In this document: in pieces, positions 49,809 through 62,787 of the stretch | Layout of the letters: each line of letters begins with the position of its first letter | Position numbering within the stretch: the stretch's first letter is position 1 | Notes under the pieces: model-generated | Database searches by the model: none | The model's input: only the letters and a program-made list of their open reading frames with translations | What the model was told of the DNA's origin: nothing | Made by a program: the position numbers and the translations under genes | Assembly (NCBI GenBank): GCA_947579605.1 | Contig: OX388321.1 | Location: forward strand, 12,055,427-12,119,426 | From: Athripsodes cinereus | Lineage: Eukaryota > Arthropoda > Insecta > Trichoptera > Leptoceridae | Direction of reading: 5' to 3' | Length of the DNA: 64,000 bases

Positions 49809-52800
49809 TTACCAACATTGGACAGAAAACAACACAGTTATATTAATAATGTTGTATGGTTGTAATATGCAAAAGCTAGAGGTGAAGAATATATTTCAGT
49901 ATGTGACGTGTACTCATTAATAATATGTATGTACATTCTAGGAGATTATTGAAATCGTTCGCCATTATTTTGCTACGAACATTGAAACTTCACTGGAACA
50001 ATGTAACACAACATTATACATAAAATAATTTTCTTGAGCTCTGTGGTGGAAAATCTGTAAAATGATATTACGTTCAATCAGGTAAATGAAATTGAACTGC
50101 ACTATACTTGTGAATGATTTTTTAATGTAATTTTTCAATCATTGTAAAAAATCTTTGAAATAGATATCACCTCAAACGATTTCGATGATTTTTTTATAAG
50201 TCTAAAGATTTATCAAGCCAATCACAGATGCACTGGGAATCTTATTGAGCAATTTATTTTAAAAGACAAGTAATATATTATATCTTAAATCTACTGACCA
50301 AAATATATTTTTAGTATTGTTTTATACCAGTTCTGTTTCAGTTCATAAAACAATATCTCAAGTATGAGCTCCCAAATCATTTCAACACAATATGGGTTTA
50401 TATTTCTGCACCCACGCAAATCATGTTTGTTTTTTTTTATAATATAAAGAGATTAATAAACTAGACATAATAGAAATAAATTAAAACTATCTATTTTAAT
50501 TGTATTGAATATATAAATCTATATAACTATAACTGCCTATAACTGCCATCGCACCTTCTTAAAAACTTTGCTAATTAGAAACTATAGGTATAACCTTTCA
50601 ACTTCGATTAAAATGTATTGAATGTACCAAACAATCACTACTTCGTAGGTCAAATGTGTGAAGTTTCCTATTAATATGTAAGATAGGATAATTATGCGCA
50701 TACTAATTTTTGCTGGATATTTTTATAAATAAAAATAGGTTTCCTTTCTCTAAGATAAGATAATGATCAAATATTTATTAATTAATCACAAATAAACGGA
50801 TATGATAATAAAAAAATACCCGTTTTTAAAGATAACAAACAACATTCGAATCAAATTCATTCATAAGTTCCCATCTTAACTGAGCTAACATCAAATATTC
50901 AAAACAATAAATCTTGCAGAATCACATTTTCCTCAATAAAATTAATAACATTAAAAAATATGTAGTTAATCAAAACTAATTTCTCAAATGCTGAGATAAG
51001 AATGCTGAAATTGATTTGTGGGCAGATTTATTTAGATGAAATATGTCTTGACAAAGAAATGTTAAATATGTTAATTCCATGATATATTAATATTATTGTA
51101 CGCATAAAGACGTTATCTAAAAACTTGTGGGATGAAAGGAACAATAAATTTATTATTGAACATCAATATATTTATTGTGAGAAATCTAATAATTTATGTT
51201 GCGAATTATATCATTACACAATTCCTAAATTAAATACATATGTTTGCGGTAAATTTCAATATATTTTGACTTATTGGTTTAACACAAGGAGTGGCTTTGA
51301 GGCCTTTTCGTTGAATCAAAATATTTTTATATTATTTTTTAAGACTCATCATCGATAAAATAAAAATTCATCGTCTTGTACATTTTGTAATAAATATATG
51401 TTTTTGAATTTAAATTATCTCTAAAAATATATTATCCCTACGTACCTACCTATTTAATACCGTATATAAAATTTATATTGGATAGATTAACTTTATCTCT
51501 TACAAAGTTCACTTGTATGTCGTTTAGTGAAAAGCTTCCCCCAATACGAAGACATTTTCAGTATTCGTATTTTATAGCTCATCAACTATAAATTTCACGT
51601 GTAGGTGATGCATTAGCATTCAAATACATAATTTTATGAATGACATTTATTTCTAAATGAATCTGTTCAGTGGGTCGAGTCCAGAAATAGTTGCGTTGAT
51701 GATGGAAGTGTGGAAGACGATTTGATACATGGAGAAGTAGTAAGTAATATGCAGTATTATTGGACTAGATACAAACAAACAGGAGCAGTAAAACACCATC
51801 ATAATATGTAATAATAAGACGAAACACGATAATAATATTATGTAGGTACCTAGCTACATACCATGACAGTCATCTCACGATCGGAACTCACTAAATCAGT
51901 TGGACCATTTCCGTAGTATAATTCAGAACTTGCTACTCCAGTTTCCATAAAATTGTTCCGTGTTAAAATTAATCACATCGGTGCCAAAAATACAGTGGAT
52001 ACGGGTAGCATTTGTAACATATAACTATAACGGCAAGATGGTCAAGTCATTAAAATAATTTATTGTGAAGCAATTAAATTTGATTCGTATAAAAGGTCGT
52101 TTGCTTTGGGATCAGATATTCAGATGTGTTTTATCTATCTTATTGATTTTAACACTCTATAAGTAGAACGCCATGATTTATTTTAGTATCTTCATTTTAT
52201 TCAATATTTCGTACTATTTCAAGTAAATTTTTTTATACTATATTATTAATCCAAAAATTAACAAAACTCCACATTCTTACCACAAACGTTATGGTTTTCA
52301 TATGAATATGTTTATATTCCACGGTTTATAAAAAATTAAAGTCGACAAGAAATATAAGTTTGTTTAAAATTCTAGGAATCAATATTCATTTAATGATGAC
52401 AGTGGTTGATATGGTTCAAAATTGGAATAACGCAATGTAGGTATAAATCTTAAGCTTTCACGGCTGGCGTTATAAGTAATTACCTACTTATTTTGGACGA
52501 TGTGGCCGTGATGTAGTGAGCAGAAATTCCTGAGCTACACATTCGCACCCTCTCCCCCCTGAAGTGACCCCCCCTATCTGCCCACCAGCTCACGGGCACA
52601 TAGATTTAGAAAATAGATTAATAATAGGTATATGTATCAACTTTAGTACCAAATATCAATCATCACTATTTCCCAATAGTCCGAACATAGAAATAAACAA
52701 ACTTTCAACTTGAAGAAAGAGAAATGTGTCCACAATAATAAACACTAATAATAAAGGCAGAGGAAATGAACGAGAAATAATAACCAACACATAATATATT

Positions 52801-53828
52801 ATACATACAACCAGTAACTATAATCAAACATTTATCATAAAATATATAAAACGCAATGTAAGTAGATACATAATATGGAGATATAAAGTAAAATTATAGA
52901 CAAACTAATAGAACAACATGACCAATATATAATATAAAGAAATCTAGGCACATTAATCCTAACTACAATAAATCTGAATGAAATTATTGGGAGCGTAAGA
53001 CATTAGAAACTTTAGTAAAGGTGTAAATTGTATTTAAAAGAAACAATGAAAATCATAGAAGAAATGTTACTAGTTTTATATAAAGTGGCTGAGATTTGTT
53101 TGTACCTACGACATACTCGTAGATGAAATTTCTCTATACTGCAGTCGTCGTGACTGACTTGTAAAACAAGATATAGGTTCGTGTTGAACAGCATACATAC
53201 ACGCATATACATAATATCTACACAAAGCAGCAGAACTTACATTCATGAAAATTTTATGAATGAACTGAAGACCGGTTGGTCGTTGTGTAATAATAATAAT
53301 GATAGTATAATGGTGTAGTAAGACGGCTGGAGTGTGTAATCAAGTATAACAACACTCCAATAAGTATTTATACCAAGCAGCTACTATAGTATGCATACTG
53401 GTTCTATAGATGTAACTATTATGTATCGGGTAGGTACCTATAGACTGTGGAGTAGAATATGTTCTGATTTGATCTGACTGATACTGCCAGATCTTCTTGC
53501 GGTCGTGAGGTGAGCCCTCTCTTATACAGATGAATTAATCGATTTGTTTAGAAATTGTTGGTAGATGTAAACTTGATTATTATTTACTTTATAGAACGGT
53601 TATGGTTGATCAGACGAGCTTACAAATTATATCGTAGAAACCATTATTATAGATGATAATGTTACTTAAGTAATAAAAATTAAATAAAGATGAGAATAAG
53701 ATTCTTCAAACTATGAAATAGACATTCATTTGTTTGACTGTGTTTTAACATGTAACAGAACTAACTGTTCACAATTAAAAGGGCAAATCTGAGTGTAAAA
53801 CATTAAACAATACTATTACAATCTATAC
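49809..53828. other. AT-rich sequence upstream of the 49.7-kb exon
   Basis: A GC-rich patch at 52498-52600 (CCTCTCCCCCCTGAAGTGAC and CACCAGCTCACGGGCAC) is unexplained. The 77-codon frame at 51125 has no domain. Confidence 0.5.
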
Positions 53829-53985
53829 TATTACAGCATCTCCTTCAAATGGGGGTAGCTAACAGAGTAATTACAAGCAGTAAACATGTAGATTGTCCTT
53901 CCTGTGCCAGCAAAAATAAGGTATTTAAAATGGGTGGCACACTTCATTGAAGATATTTAATGTCTTTTTCATGGTGTTTTACGAA
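53829..53985 (-). mobile_element. Family A 3' half, decayed
   Basis: TTACAGCATCTCCTTCAAAT, AAGCAGTAAACATGTAGATT and AAAATGGGTGGCACACTTCA match in order. Confidence 0.65.
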
Positions 53986-53989
53986 CATG

Positions 53990-54345
53990 GTTGTAAATCA
54001 CAGCGTAGCGACTGCATCACTTGGCGATCTTGACTTCTACACTCCAAATCCACGTCTCCGTAGTACCAATACATTCCGAGTAAGAGTTCACAACAACAAT
54101 ATCGGCCACTTTAGCCCAGTATCGCGAATGTGCAGATTTTATAACATCTTGTGTGAGAAGGGGGTGGAGGGGGTTGATATATTGAACGACTCGTTGGCTA
54201 CATTTGGGGGGGAGGTGAAGTGTAATGTGAAATTGTTGACATAGTTTGTTTCGAAGGTTTCATTTTTCGTCCTTTTCCTGTGGCTTGTTGTCGTGCTGGG
54301 TGTGCGATTCGTCAAGAGCCCGATTCGGGTTAATTAAACTAAAAT
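53990..54345 (+). mobile_element. 5'-truncated LINE C-terminus and 3' UTR (third family)
   Basis: Plus-strand codons to a TAG near 54243 read PNPRLRSTNTFRVRVHNNN, then SPVSRMCRFYN and DILNDSLATFGGEV. The pattern (F.v......N...SP..R....N......DI...SL..F) is a common C-terminus of jockey/CR1-type reverse transcriptases. A GT-rich 3' UTR follows. Open to the stop, but heavily truncated. Confidence 0.7.
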
Positions 54346-54399
54346 AGTTGTGTTGCTGTTATGTACGATTATTGTTACATTATATTTTGTTTGTTCATT

Positions 54400-54525
54400 T
54401 GTTTTGTTCTTCTTGCACATCATCATTCATATAACAAATCAACAGAGCAGTTTACCTAAGAAAAATGTGATGATGTGCATTGGCAGGATTATCTCTATAT
54501 AGAGATTATCATTATCGTGGCATTA
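54400..54525 (-). mobile_element. SINE/LINE 3' tail, copy of 60258-60380
   Basis: TTCTTGCACATCATCATTCA, AGAAAAATGTGATGATGTGC and TTGGCAGGATTATCTCTATA match the 60.3-kb copy; CTCTATATAGAG is the stem. Confidence 0.75.
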
Positions 54526-54671
54526 TATTGAATCACGCTTTAATTGAATTCTATGATTGTGCATGCTGTAGACATTCTTTATTGGGGAACTGGCCAGATC
54601 TTATTGTATGTTTGTAATTTATGGATTGTGTTGTCAGTTTTCTGTGAGTGTCTCTATAAAATAAAATAAAA

Positions 54672-54752
54672 ATACCTGCTTTATACAGGACATTCTAAAA
54701 CTTATAGAAAAGTGTGAGAAACCTAATCATTCCCTGGGACTCCACGGTAGAA
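54672..54752 (-). mobile_element. Family A 5' third
   Basis: ACCTGCTTTATACAGGACAT, AACTTATAGAAAAGTGTG and GGGACTCCACGG match. Confidence 0.65.
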
Positions 54753-55052
54753 GAATAGAGAATAAAACGAGGAAATGTAATAAAAATATTTCATAGTAAA
54801 GTTATCAACACTCGATAAGATTGACAACGTCCTCATAAGACGAAAGACGTCTCTCTCGTAAATTAAATCAATAGTAGAATAAAACGCTTGTTTATTTATT
54901 TCGATTCGGTTATCAACACTCCTTACTGTGGAATAGGGAAAAAATCTATGATAAAGAGTGAACCACCTCAAAGTAGCAATAGTTTATGCTTGCATATTAT
55001 ATAACGTATGTGAGTATGAACTATCGCTATGTTACGATATAATATGATATAT

Positions 55053-55195
55053 AATAATAATAATAATAATAATAAAAATCTTTATTGCACAAAAAAACAA
55101 ACATTATTAAAACACAAACATTGCAGAACCAGACAAATAAATTTGTGCAATGGGCGAGTTTATCGCAGAAGCGCGATATCTTCCAACTAACCCAT
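55053..55195 (-). mobile_element. LINE/SINE 3' tail with hairpin and (ATT)n tail
   Basis: Minus orientation: GGGTTAGTTGGAAGATATCG, CTTCTGCGATAAACTCGCCC, TTTTGTGCAATAAAG, then eight AAT units on the plus strand. Closely related to 16760-16898. Confidence 0.8.
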
Positions 55196-56310
55196 ATATA
55201 ATGTTCTGAAATGACGAATTGATACAATAAATATTTTGAAAGCAAGTAAATATAAGTACAATATGTACATGTCTGATATTAAATGTAAAATCACGAATCA
55301 ATCAAGAAACGGCATTTCATCTATAGGACCAGTATTCAAAACAAATTATTATTATTCTGCCGAGTAATCTACTAATGAATTATTATATAGAGTACCTATA
55401 GAACAAAAAATACGATATATTACCACACCGTACAAGAGGCAAAACAAAGTAATCATAGACTAATGGCATAAATTAACCTTAGAAAAAACTCAGAATACCA
55501 ATAAGCAATCATAAGATTTGAGTAACAGCGTTGGAGTACAGCTGTAATCTCCATAGAAATATTAGAGAGCGTTTGTGTTTGTATGTAAGTATGTCAAACG
55601 TTAACATTTTGTAAAAGAAAATGACCATCTATATTAAGTACATTCATTTTATATTTTTATGAAAGCAATAAGCTGTTTGAACCTTTCAGAGTGTATAATA
55701 ATGTATAAATACAGTCACATTTTTGTATGTTTTTGTCAAATATTTTGTACGAAAAATAATCACATTTTGTTTTAGTATTGTCATTTTCAATGAAAATATT
55801 TGTCTTCGAAATACTATCAACTCAAAATTTCTTTCGATAATATAAGCATATGAGTATTGAAACTTTAAATAACATTTTACTTATTGTTACAAAATTTAAT
55901 GAATTATCAAAAATTCGCCCTTTTCTCAAATGGGTGTAATACAATACTTTCTCATTCTGTTTTCAAAGTGCTTGATTTAGTGATTATTTTCTATGCAAAC
56001 CGAGTATAGATCTAGTACTTATATAATAAGTGTTCATACAGTTGTGCTTTACTACTACTTCTAATCATTACCTCGGGTATTGTAAGTAATTTAAGAAGTT
56101 CGTAGGTACATTTATACTGCTATTATTTCTGAAGCTGTCATGCGCTTGATTACATGGAGTCATTATGTGGTGATATATGTTTGGATATAAAACGAAATAT
56201 ATCTAAATATCTTCCTTTTATTTCACCATCACCTTTCGTCTTGGAAGCACCGGCAAGAAACTTCATTCTTCCACTCCAATTGTTGTTTCCAGCTGCTGAG
56301 TGTTTTAAAA

Positions 56311-56511
56311 ATAATACTGTGCACCAACAAACCCAGCAAAGTTATCTAAAATACAGGAGAAAGGATGGTTTTTGTTGGGTCATGTTTTGAAAATGTCTAA
56401 CGATGGTTGAAAAAAAATACATGAGCAAGATTTCCGACGCCCTGGAATAGTTTCTTTCACATAACACTTTCCCTGTGACAACGACAGAAATATCATCAAA
56501 CCAATCACTCT
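56311..56511 (+). mobile_element. Decayed relative of the RTE/CR1-like LINE at 211-837
   Basis: With two frame changes the plus strand reads NTVHQQTQQ, GWFLLGHVLKMSNDG, stop, then DFRRPGIVSFT, stop, then CDNDRNI. These align one by one with AVRRRTQQ, SWLGHVLRMPNDSW, GFRRPGRPSFT and YDNDI in the 211-837 copy. The last 35 codons are missing. Confidence 0.75.
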
Positions 56512-56530
56512 GAAATTGATTTATTTTTTT

Positions 56531-56700
56531 AAAAAGATATATCTGGGTTTTGTTATAAACCCAAATACAACCTTATACACCTTTCACACTAAGCTAAAAG
56601 CTTGTGCCGTGAAAGGGGAGTTTTGCCGGCACCTGGGGTCGAACCACGGACCCCTTGTTCTGAAGGCCGAGACTCTACCTCCAGGCTACCGACACCGACG
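56531..56700 (-). mobile_element. tRNA-derived SINE, copy 2
   Basis: Same structure as 3839-4000: head GTCGGTAGCCTGGAGG, box B GGTTCGACCCC, tail AACCCAGATATATC. It lies right after the decayed LINE. Confidence 0.85.
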
Positions 56701-56704
56701 TACT

Positions 56705-58816
56705 ATTATTATTATATAAGATTAACAATTTTATTTTATTATTATATAATTTTAGCAGAAAATATAATCTATGATATCTTTGTCTTTTCCATAAATAAAT
56801 TATGCTATGAGATTCAAAATTAGCAGTACAGTTATACAGTATTACATAGTTATTTTTCAAGACAGTACATACTGTATAATGTAATTTGTATTTATAGACG
56901 TAATATTGTACTATTCATATACCCACATCCTGTATATTATATGTCTACTATACATTGTGTATAATAAAACTGAATCCAGACACTGCAAAAAGAATTCCCA
57001 CCTACCGAATCCCAATTCGCAGAAAAAAGAATCCCGTCCATACATTACCTGGCGACATACTGTCTGGAAGGATCCTTTTTTATTTGAATAATGAACATGC
57101 GAAAAAATAAAACTAAAATGGTGCACATTCATAATTTAAAAAGAGAAGCAGGTACAAAATTATACAAAACAGGGTTGTCAGTTATATTACAGAATAAGTG
57201 TTTAGTGTGAAAAATAAATGACTTGAAAGAATCAAATGATAATATAGAGTAGATTTTCAAGAATGGATTATAAATAAACAATAAGATACATTTTTTATGT
57301 ATTTTATCATTATTCACATGTGATTGAAGCGTGCATATTGTAAAGATGGGATTTTCTGATATTTCATTACGCTCTGACTTCTACAACACCATCACGGCAT
57401 ATCCCACAAGTATGTTACCCAATAACATACCTAAATACATAATTTCTAAAACAATTTAAGATTTTAAAACAAGCGCATTTCTGCGTTATACGAGTACCCA
57501 AGCGGTAGCCCTGACTAAGGTATACATTATGCACAATACAAATATGAAAGGTCTTAAAACATATTGTAACCAGTGAGACTTACTACATTCAATTATAAAC
57601 ATTCGATTTTCAAAACGTAGGTAGGTACTTATTGTTCATTTGAACGCAAAATACTTGAAAAAAAAATGCATTATGAGCATGAATGTTTGAAAATAAGAAA
57701 CACATTATTCAAGTACGTACTTCTATGGTTATTTATGTCCATTGTTTATGCTTGTATTTGAAAAAAATAAGTGCCCACCTGTATTCGTATCTCTATCTTT
57801 TGTCTACGGAATTATTATGTACAAGTATTTTGAATTTGAAATGTAGAAAAAAAACATATTTAAATGTAGAAAAATCCAATCAAACGCACTAGGTAGTTAT
57901 TCTTTTTTTGCCTTGAAAATCAAAATTAAATGCTAATATCCAGGTAGGTACTTCCCAAGATTCATGAAGATATTTAATTTTAAAAAATAGAAACACAATT
58001 TTAAAATAAAATCGGAAATAACGACAGGAAAATAAAATGTTTTTATATGTGCTAATAAAATATCACACCCAAATCACGAAATATGAAATATCGCGGTCAA
58101 AATATTTGACAGTGATCTATAAAAAAAATCCGTAATAGATCCTAGAATAATAAAATTGATCAGGGGTCTAGTGAATTGATGATAATAATACACCGTATCA
58201 TAAATAAACTATAATAAAATAATGTTAGGTTAAGTTACGTTTTATACAAATAAAATCAGTCCTATTTCTAACAAACTGAATCATTGTGATAAAAAACTTG
58301 AATGGGTGTTCAGTTTATGAATGAAACCGTATTTCCTTACACTTTACTACGGCGTACTATGGAATACAACGAAAGTTTTGGAGACAATAACTCCGCGGGA
58401 TTTTCATGGCTATTGTTGAGAAGTACCTTGACAAATTATTGTTATATACAGGAACAAGGAATCCCCTGAATGAATGGAAAAGGCTAAAAATTCCTCAATC
58501 ACAATAATGGTGCAAATACAGATTGAATGTCCTTCATTTTACTTTGAGCAAATCAGATATCATTTCAATTGAATTGAAAGAGAACGCCAAGTGCTTTGTA
58601 TTTTGCACACGTGGTATGATATCTATCTAGGTAGGTACATTATTAATAATTGTGTTATTTTTTTTGTCATGAAGTCGTTTTATCTATAAGAATATCATTG
58701 TGACTAAAATATATTCTAATCAGGAACTCAATAATTAATCTTTGAATCGTATAAAAGGTATACCTACCTTAAATCAATTGGCGTGATTAATTGAATTGTA
58801 TCCGTAGCTTTAACAA
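56705..58816. other. AT-rich sequence with one family A scrap
   Basis: CACCATCACGGCATATCCCA at 57387-57412 is the last 26 bp of family A (minus orientation). The rest shows nothing recognisable. Confidence 0.55.
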
Positions 58817-58828
58817 AGGTAAATCAAT

Positions 58829-59171
58829 ACGTACATACATACACAATATCATCACGCCACTTCCCTCGCGAGGTAGGCAGAAAGGATCGAGCGCCACTTG
58901 ATCCTATTCTTGCATACATCTATCACATCCGTCACTATCTCACAATTCCTCATGTATACTCTCCTGTTCAATGTGGTCAACACGTGACGGTCCTGTAGGA
59001 TTTGATTTAAATGATCTTCGGAGTTCCACATCTCCAAGTACCATTCCTCTCAGGCAAATATATCTTCTTGGTCATTCTGTCCTCATTCATTTCTTCCACA
59101 TGCCCAAACCATCGTAACTTATTTAATATTCCAATCAATATACCTCTCGTATAGCACTGTTACGCATACGC
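58829..59171 (-). mobile_element. 5'-truncated LINE 3' end, same family as 36838-37310
   Basis: Minus-strand codons give NKLRWFGHVEEMNEDRMTKK, then after a frame change MRNCEIVTDVIDVCKNRIKW and RSILSAYLAREVA, with a 3' end CGAGGGAAGTGGCGTGATGA and a (GTAT)n tail. AGGTAAATCAAT lies on both sides (58817-58828 and 59172-59183). Confidence 0.8.
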
Positions 59172-59185
59172 AGGTAAATCAATCA

Positions 59186-59335
59186 TATTTTTCTTTCCAG
59201 TCTTATTCTGTCCTCGTGCCATTTGGAGCATTTGAAGAATGTATGCTCCGGGTCATCTGTACCCCACGTCTCTGGGGGCTGGACTGGGCAGAAAGGCTGG
59301 GTGTCCATGACTAGGATTTCCCCTCAAAAAAAAAA
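59186..59335 (+). mobile_element. 150-bp poly(A)-tailed retroinsertion with target duplication
   Basis: Ends in A11 at 59325-59336. AGGTAAATCAATCA lies at 59172-59185 and 59336-59349. The body is GC-rich (CCCCACGTCTCTGGGGGCTG) and unlike its surroundings: the 3' end of some LINE or another polyadenylated RNA, source unidentified. Confidence 0.7.
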
Positions 59336-59349
59336 AGGTAAATCAATCA

Positions 59350-60257
59350 ATATAATTATTCAGTTTTATAATTTTGTGTCCTGAGCTTGTTGAATATTTT
59401 ACTAAATATTGCTTTTTCGTCTCTGTAAAGTTCAGAGTGACGGATTGAGCTTTGGTACATCAGCAATTTATTTATTTGCTTATTTACCTTTATATACCCT
59501 TGATCAACGTAAGATGTCGTTTTGACTTTTTCTCGAAATACGCTCCTAAGGATCAAAGATAATAAATATTTTAAATCGTTTAAATAAAAGGAGGATACAT
59601 TGTGTGCGTAACATAGATGCATTAACCCTTTCAAAACCATAAGGTTTCTACAAGTAATTAAACAGAAATCTCTGTTTTATTGTAATAATGGAAGGACTAA
59701 AAAAATGTAGCAAGGGCTACATTTCTGTGGTCCCAGGTGTGCATCGACCTTTAGATGATGACAAACAAAATCCGCGAGCCGTTATTGGTCATTTAGTAAA
59801 TCATTTATATTCCATAACACACACCTCTAACCGCTAATGAAAGATGTTATCTTCTAGTTAGAAGTATAAAATATGTTTATTAAATTTACTTTTCTACTAA
59901 AACAATTATTAATCCCTACAGGGTTAGTTAATTATATGTGATTTTACAATAATTATTTAGTTTTAACTCACGTGTGGGTGGATATACAAGCAACACGAAA
60001 CGCGGCTTTTTTTTGGCCCATAAAAGGAGTCATAACACAGTAAAATATATTAGTATCATTGACAATACAGTAAGATCTATAGTATATTATTGAAAATTAA
60101 TAAAAGCTTTTTTGGAATTTTAATGCAAAAAGGAGTAATAAAACTGCAATACCAAATAATTTTTCAATTTCACCATCATTTTAATAATTCGGGACAGCAA
60201 ATATCACTAGATCATAAAAATTACGTTGAAATGAACTTCATATTTTATTTATTTATT
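59350..60257. other. AT-rich sequence, nothing recognised
   Basis: A 94-codon minus-strand frame at 59356-59640 has no domain or splice support. Confidence 0.5.
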
Positions 60258-60380
60258 TTATTCTTCTTGTACATCATCATTCATATAACAAATAAAATAA
60301 AGCAATATACATAAGAAAAAATGTGATGATGTGCAGTGGCGAGATTATCACTATATAGTGATTTCTTCCATCTAACCACG
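60258..60380 (-). mobile_element. SINE/LINE 3' tail with hairpin
   Basis: Minus orientation: GTTAGATGGAAGAAATCACT, ATATAGTGATAATCTCGCCA, CTGCACATCATCACATTTTT, ending in AATAAAATAAATAAAT. The stem is ATCACTATATAGTGAT. Confidence 0.8.
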
Positions 60381-62787
60381 ATTTATTTTCATATCTTATC
60401 TATTTTCATATACAGCAAAAAAAAAGTGTATTAAATAAAGGGTTAATGATCGCGTATAGCTTGGAGGGGAAGAGTTTTAAGAAAAATTACATAATTAATT
60501 CAATTTCGCAAGTCAAAAAATCGAAACAGGTCCACAGAGATATTATTAAAACTTACACCACGACACCAATCAACCATTTAAAATTGACCAAGGAAACCAT
60601 TAATCATTTACGAGAAATTAAAGCAAGTGATCTATAAATAATAAAACAACAACGTATGATTTATATGAAAATTTGCATTAAAAATAACAGCATATACGTA
60701 GAATATGTGAGAGAGAATCACTCCATATCTATCACTCTCACACTTATATCGATATCATTTGGTATGACAAGGATGGTTTTCTGAAGTGTGACGGAAAGTG
60801 CCGAAGGATAAACGGACATTCATGAGCGGAAGGATGTGTTTAGTGATGTATCTACTATATTATTATTGAAGTTATTATTACATACTTAAAGCACAAGGTA
60901 AATTGACAGGTTCAATTGAAATTACACGTTGTAATGAGAAATTTCACAGAATTCCTCCGCATGAATCACGTTTAAATAATTATATGTTGGATACTTTTTT
61001 TAAAAAGTTTTCTGTATAGTTTACTCTTTTGATTATTTTTACTGTCAATATTGGGCTATTCTATTATATGTCCAAATGACATCCACTCGATTCGAGAGTG
61101 ATATGGAATCAACTCGATCGATATATCATAATTATGAGGATTAGAAAAGGCATCGTCACCTTATTTGATAGTTAATTATTTTGGTAGATTTTACTGGACT
61201 TGGAATGGGGAATCCGCAACTCATCCTTTGCGCGAGGTAAGCTTTAGTTTAGTTCAGAAGTTATCAATGAAAGGTGTCATTTCTCAACATTGTTTCATGT
61301 TCGTTTTATGAATGGTAATATTTTTCATTGATTAGTTCAGTATGGCGTCTAGATTAACAGGAAAGACGGTACATCAATAACACAATATATAATAATATTA
61401 CATATTTACCACACATAATAATGAATATCGAATAGTGTACAGCATCCTGAGTCTATAAAGTGTATAACGACGTGAGAATAGTGTGTTAAATATTAACACA
61501 TTGTTAGGCACAGTATTGCAATATGAAGATTGTCTCAGAGACGGGAAATGACAATGACTGTTGTTATAAGACATACCTAATAACACTGCCCATTAGAGAA
61601 CGCGTCATTTACTACTGTGCTAAAAATACTACCTACACAACTTCATTCTATCCTAATACAATATAGGGTATGAATTCAGTTCGCAAATTCATTCATTCAA
61701 CATTCATCTCGCGAACATAGGGTAAAGATGAGCATCGTGCATTCAAAACGATTTTACACCGGTCGAGTCACCTTTTCTTCAAATCATTAGACATTCCCAG
61801 GACGTGACCAAGTAAAAACTATCGCCTCACCCGTATCAAAGATTCTCTAGATCTTTGCAAAGCACGTCAGTACACAGACTCATTTTTTTTGTTTAGGTTT
61901 ACAGATTGAGTTTATTTTCTTATAATTATTATTGACTTAGTGGCAATACATTAGTTACAGGACGATTTGTGCCAATTTCTAACATTTTTATACTACTTGA
62001 CATACAATATCCTCCTTAAATAGGTAGTTACTTATTTTCATAATAATTCACAATATGTTTGCGTGAATTTGAAATTTTCTAAAAAATAGAAAAATATGTA
62101 TCAAGAAATAAATATTTTGATGAACATACCAACACGGTAAACTTAAAGTGTAAAGTTAATAATATGTACATTGAGATACATAGTAGTTAAGTATAAAAAT
62201 CCGTAACGAATCGGTAAATTGGTAATTGGATCTTATTAAGTCTCAGAATATTTTTACTAACTTGGTTGTTATAACAGTGGCCTACGGTGTTATAAGTCTA
62301 ACGATATTATGTATGGAAATAATAATTTGTGCACGCAAATTACCCTCAAAAGCGTGAGTTTCATCCTTCTAAACCAGGCGAAAATGAGATAAGTACATAT
62401 TATCTTAAGGTACAGTGAGAAACATTGTAATGACTATGTATTACTAAATAACAGATAAAATATCACGTTAAGTATTGAAAAAACGATAATTTTAAAATTA
62501 CCGAAAGAGTTTTTCCTTTTTTGTGAAACTGGTTTATACATCAGTTACACAGTTGACTAATTTAAATTATACGTCTTTAAATAATTTTTAAGATGTTTAG
62601 TATAAAAGGGTACAGAATCTACCAGGTATATGTTTCTGTCACCTCCATGTAAGAAGAGCAGAAACATGTAGGTACATCAATTTATTATTATTTTAAAATA
62701 CAGTTTAACTTATAAACAGGCTTAATAATTATAGTATTTGTTTTTTTTTTACTTGAATGACTATGTACCTAGGTATATTTAAAAAAA
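60381..62787. other. AT-rich sequence, nothing assigned
   Basis: The 63-codon frame at 60446-60637 (MIAYSLEGKSFKKNYIINS..) has no recognised domain. Slightly GC-richer sequence at 61690-61870 shows no motif set. Confidence 0.45.

Noticed and set aside
53960..54244. 94-codon frame as a host gene
   Set aside because: The residue pattern is that of a LINE C-terminus, and its first codons lie in a family A fragment.
61210..61250. Plus-strand donor-like GCGAG|GTAAGC
   Set aside because: No open coding block precedes it, so it is probably a chance match.
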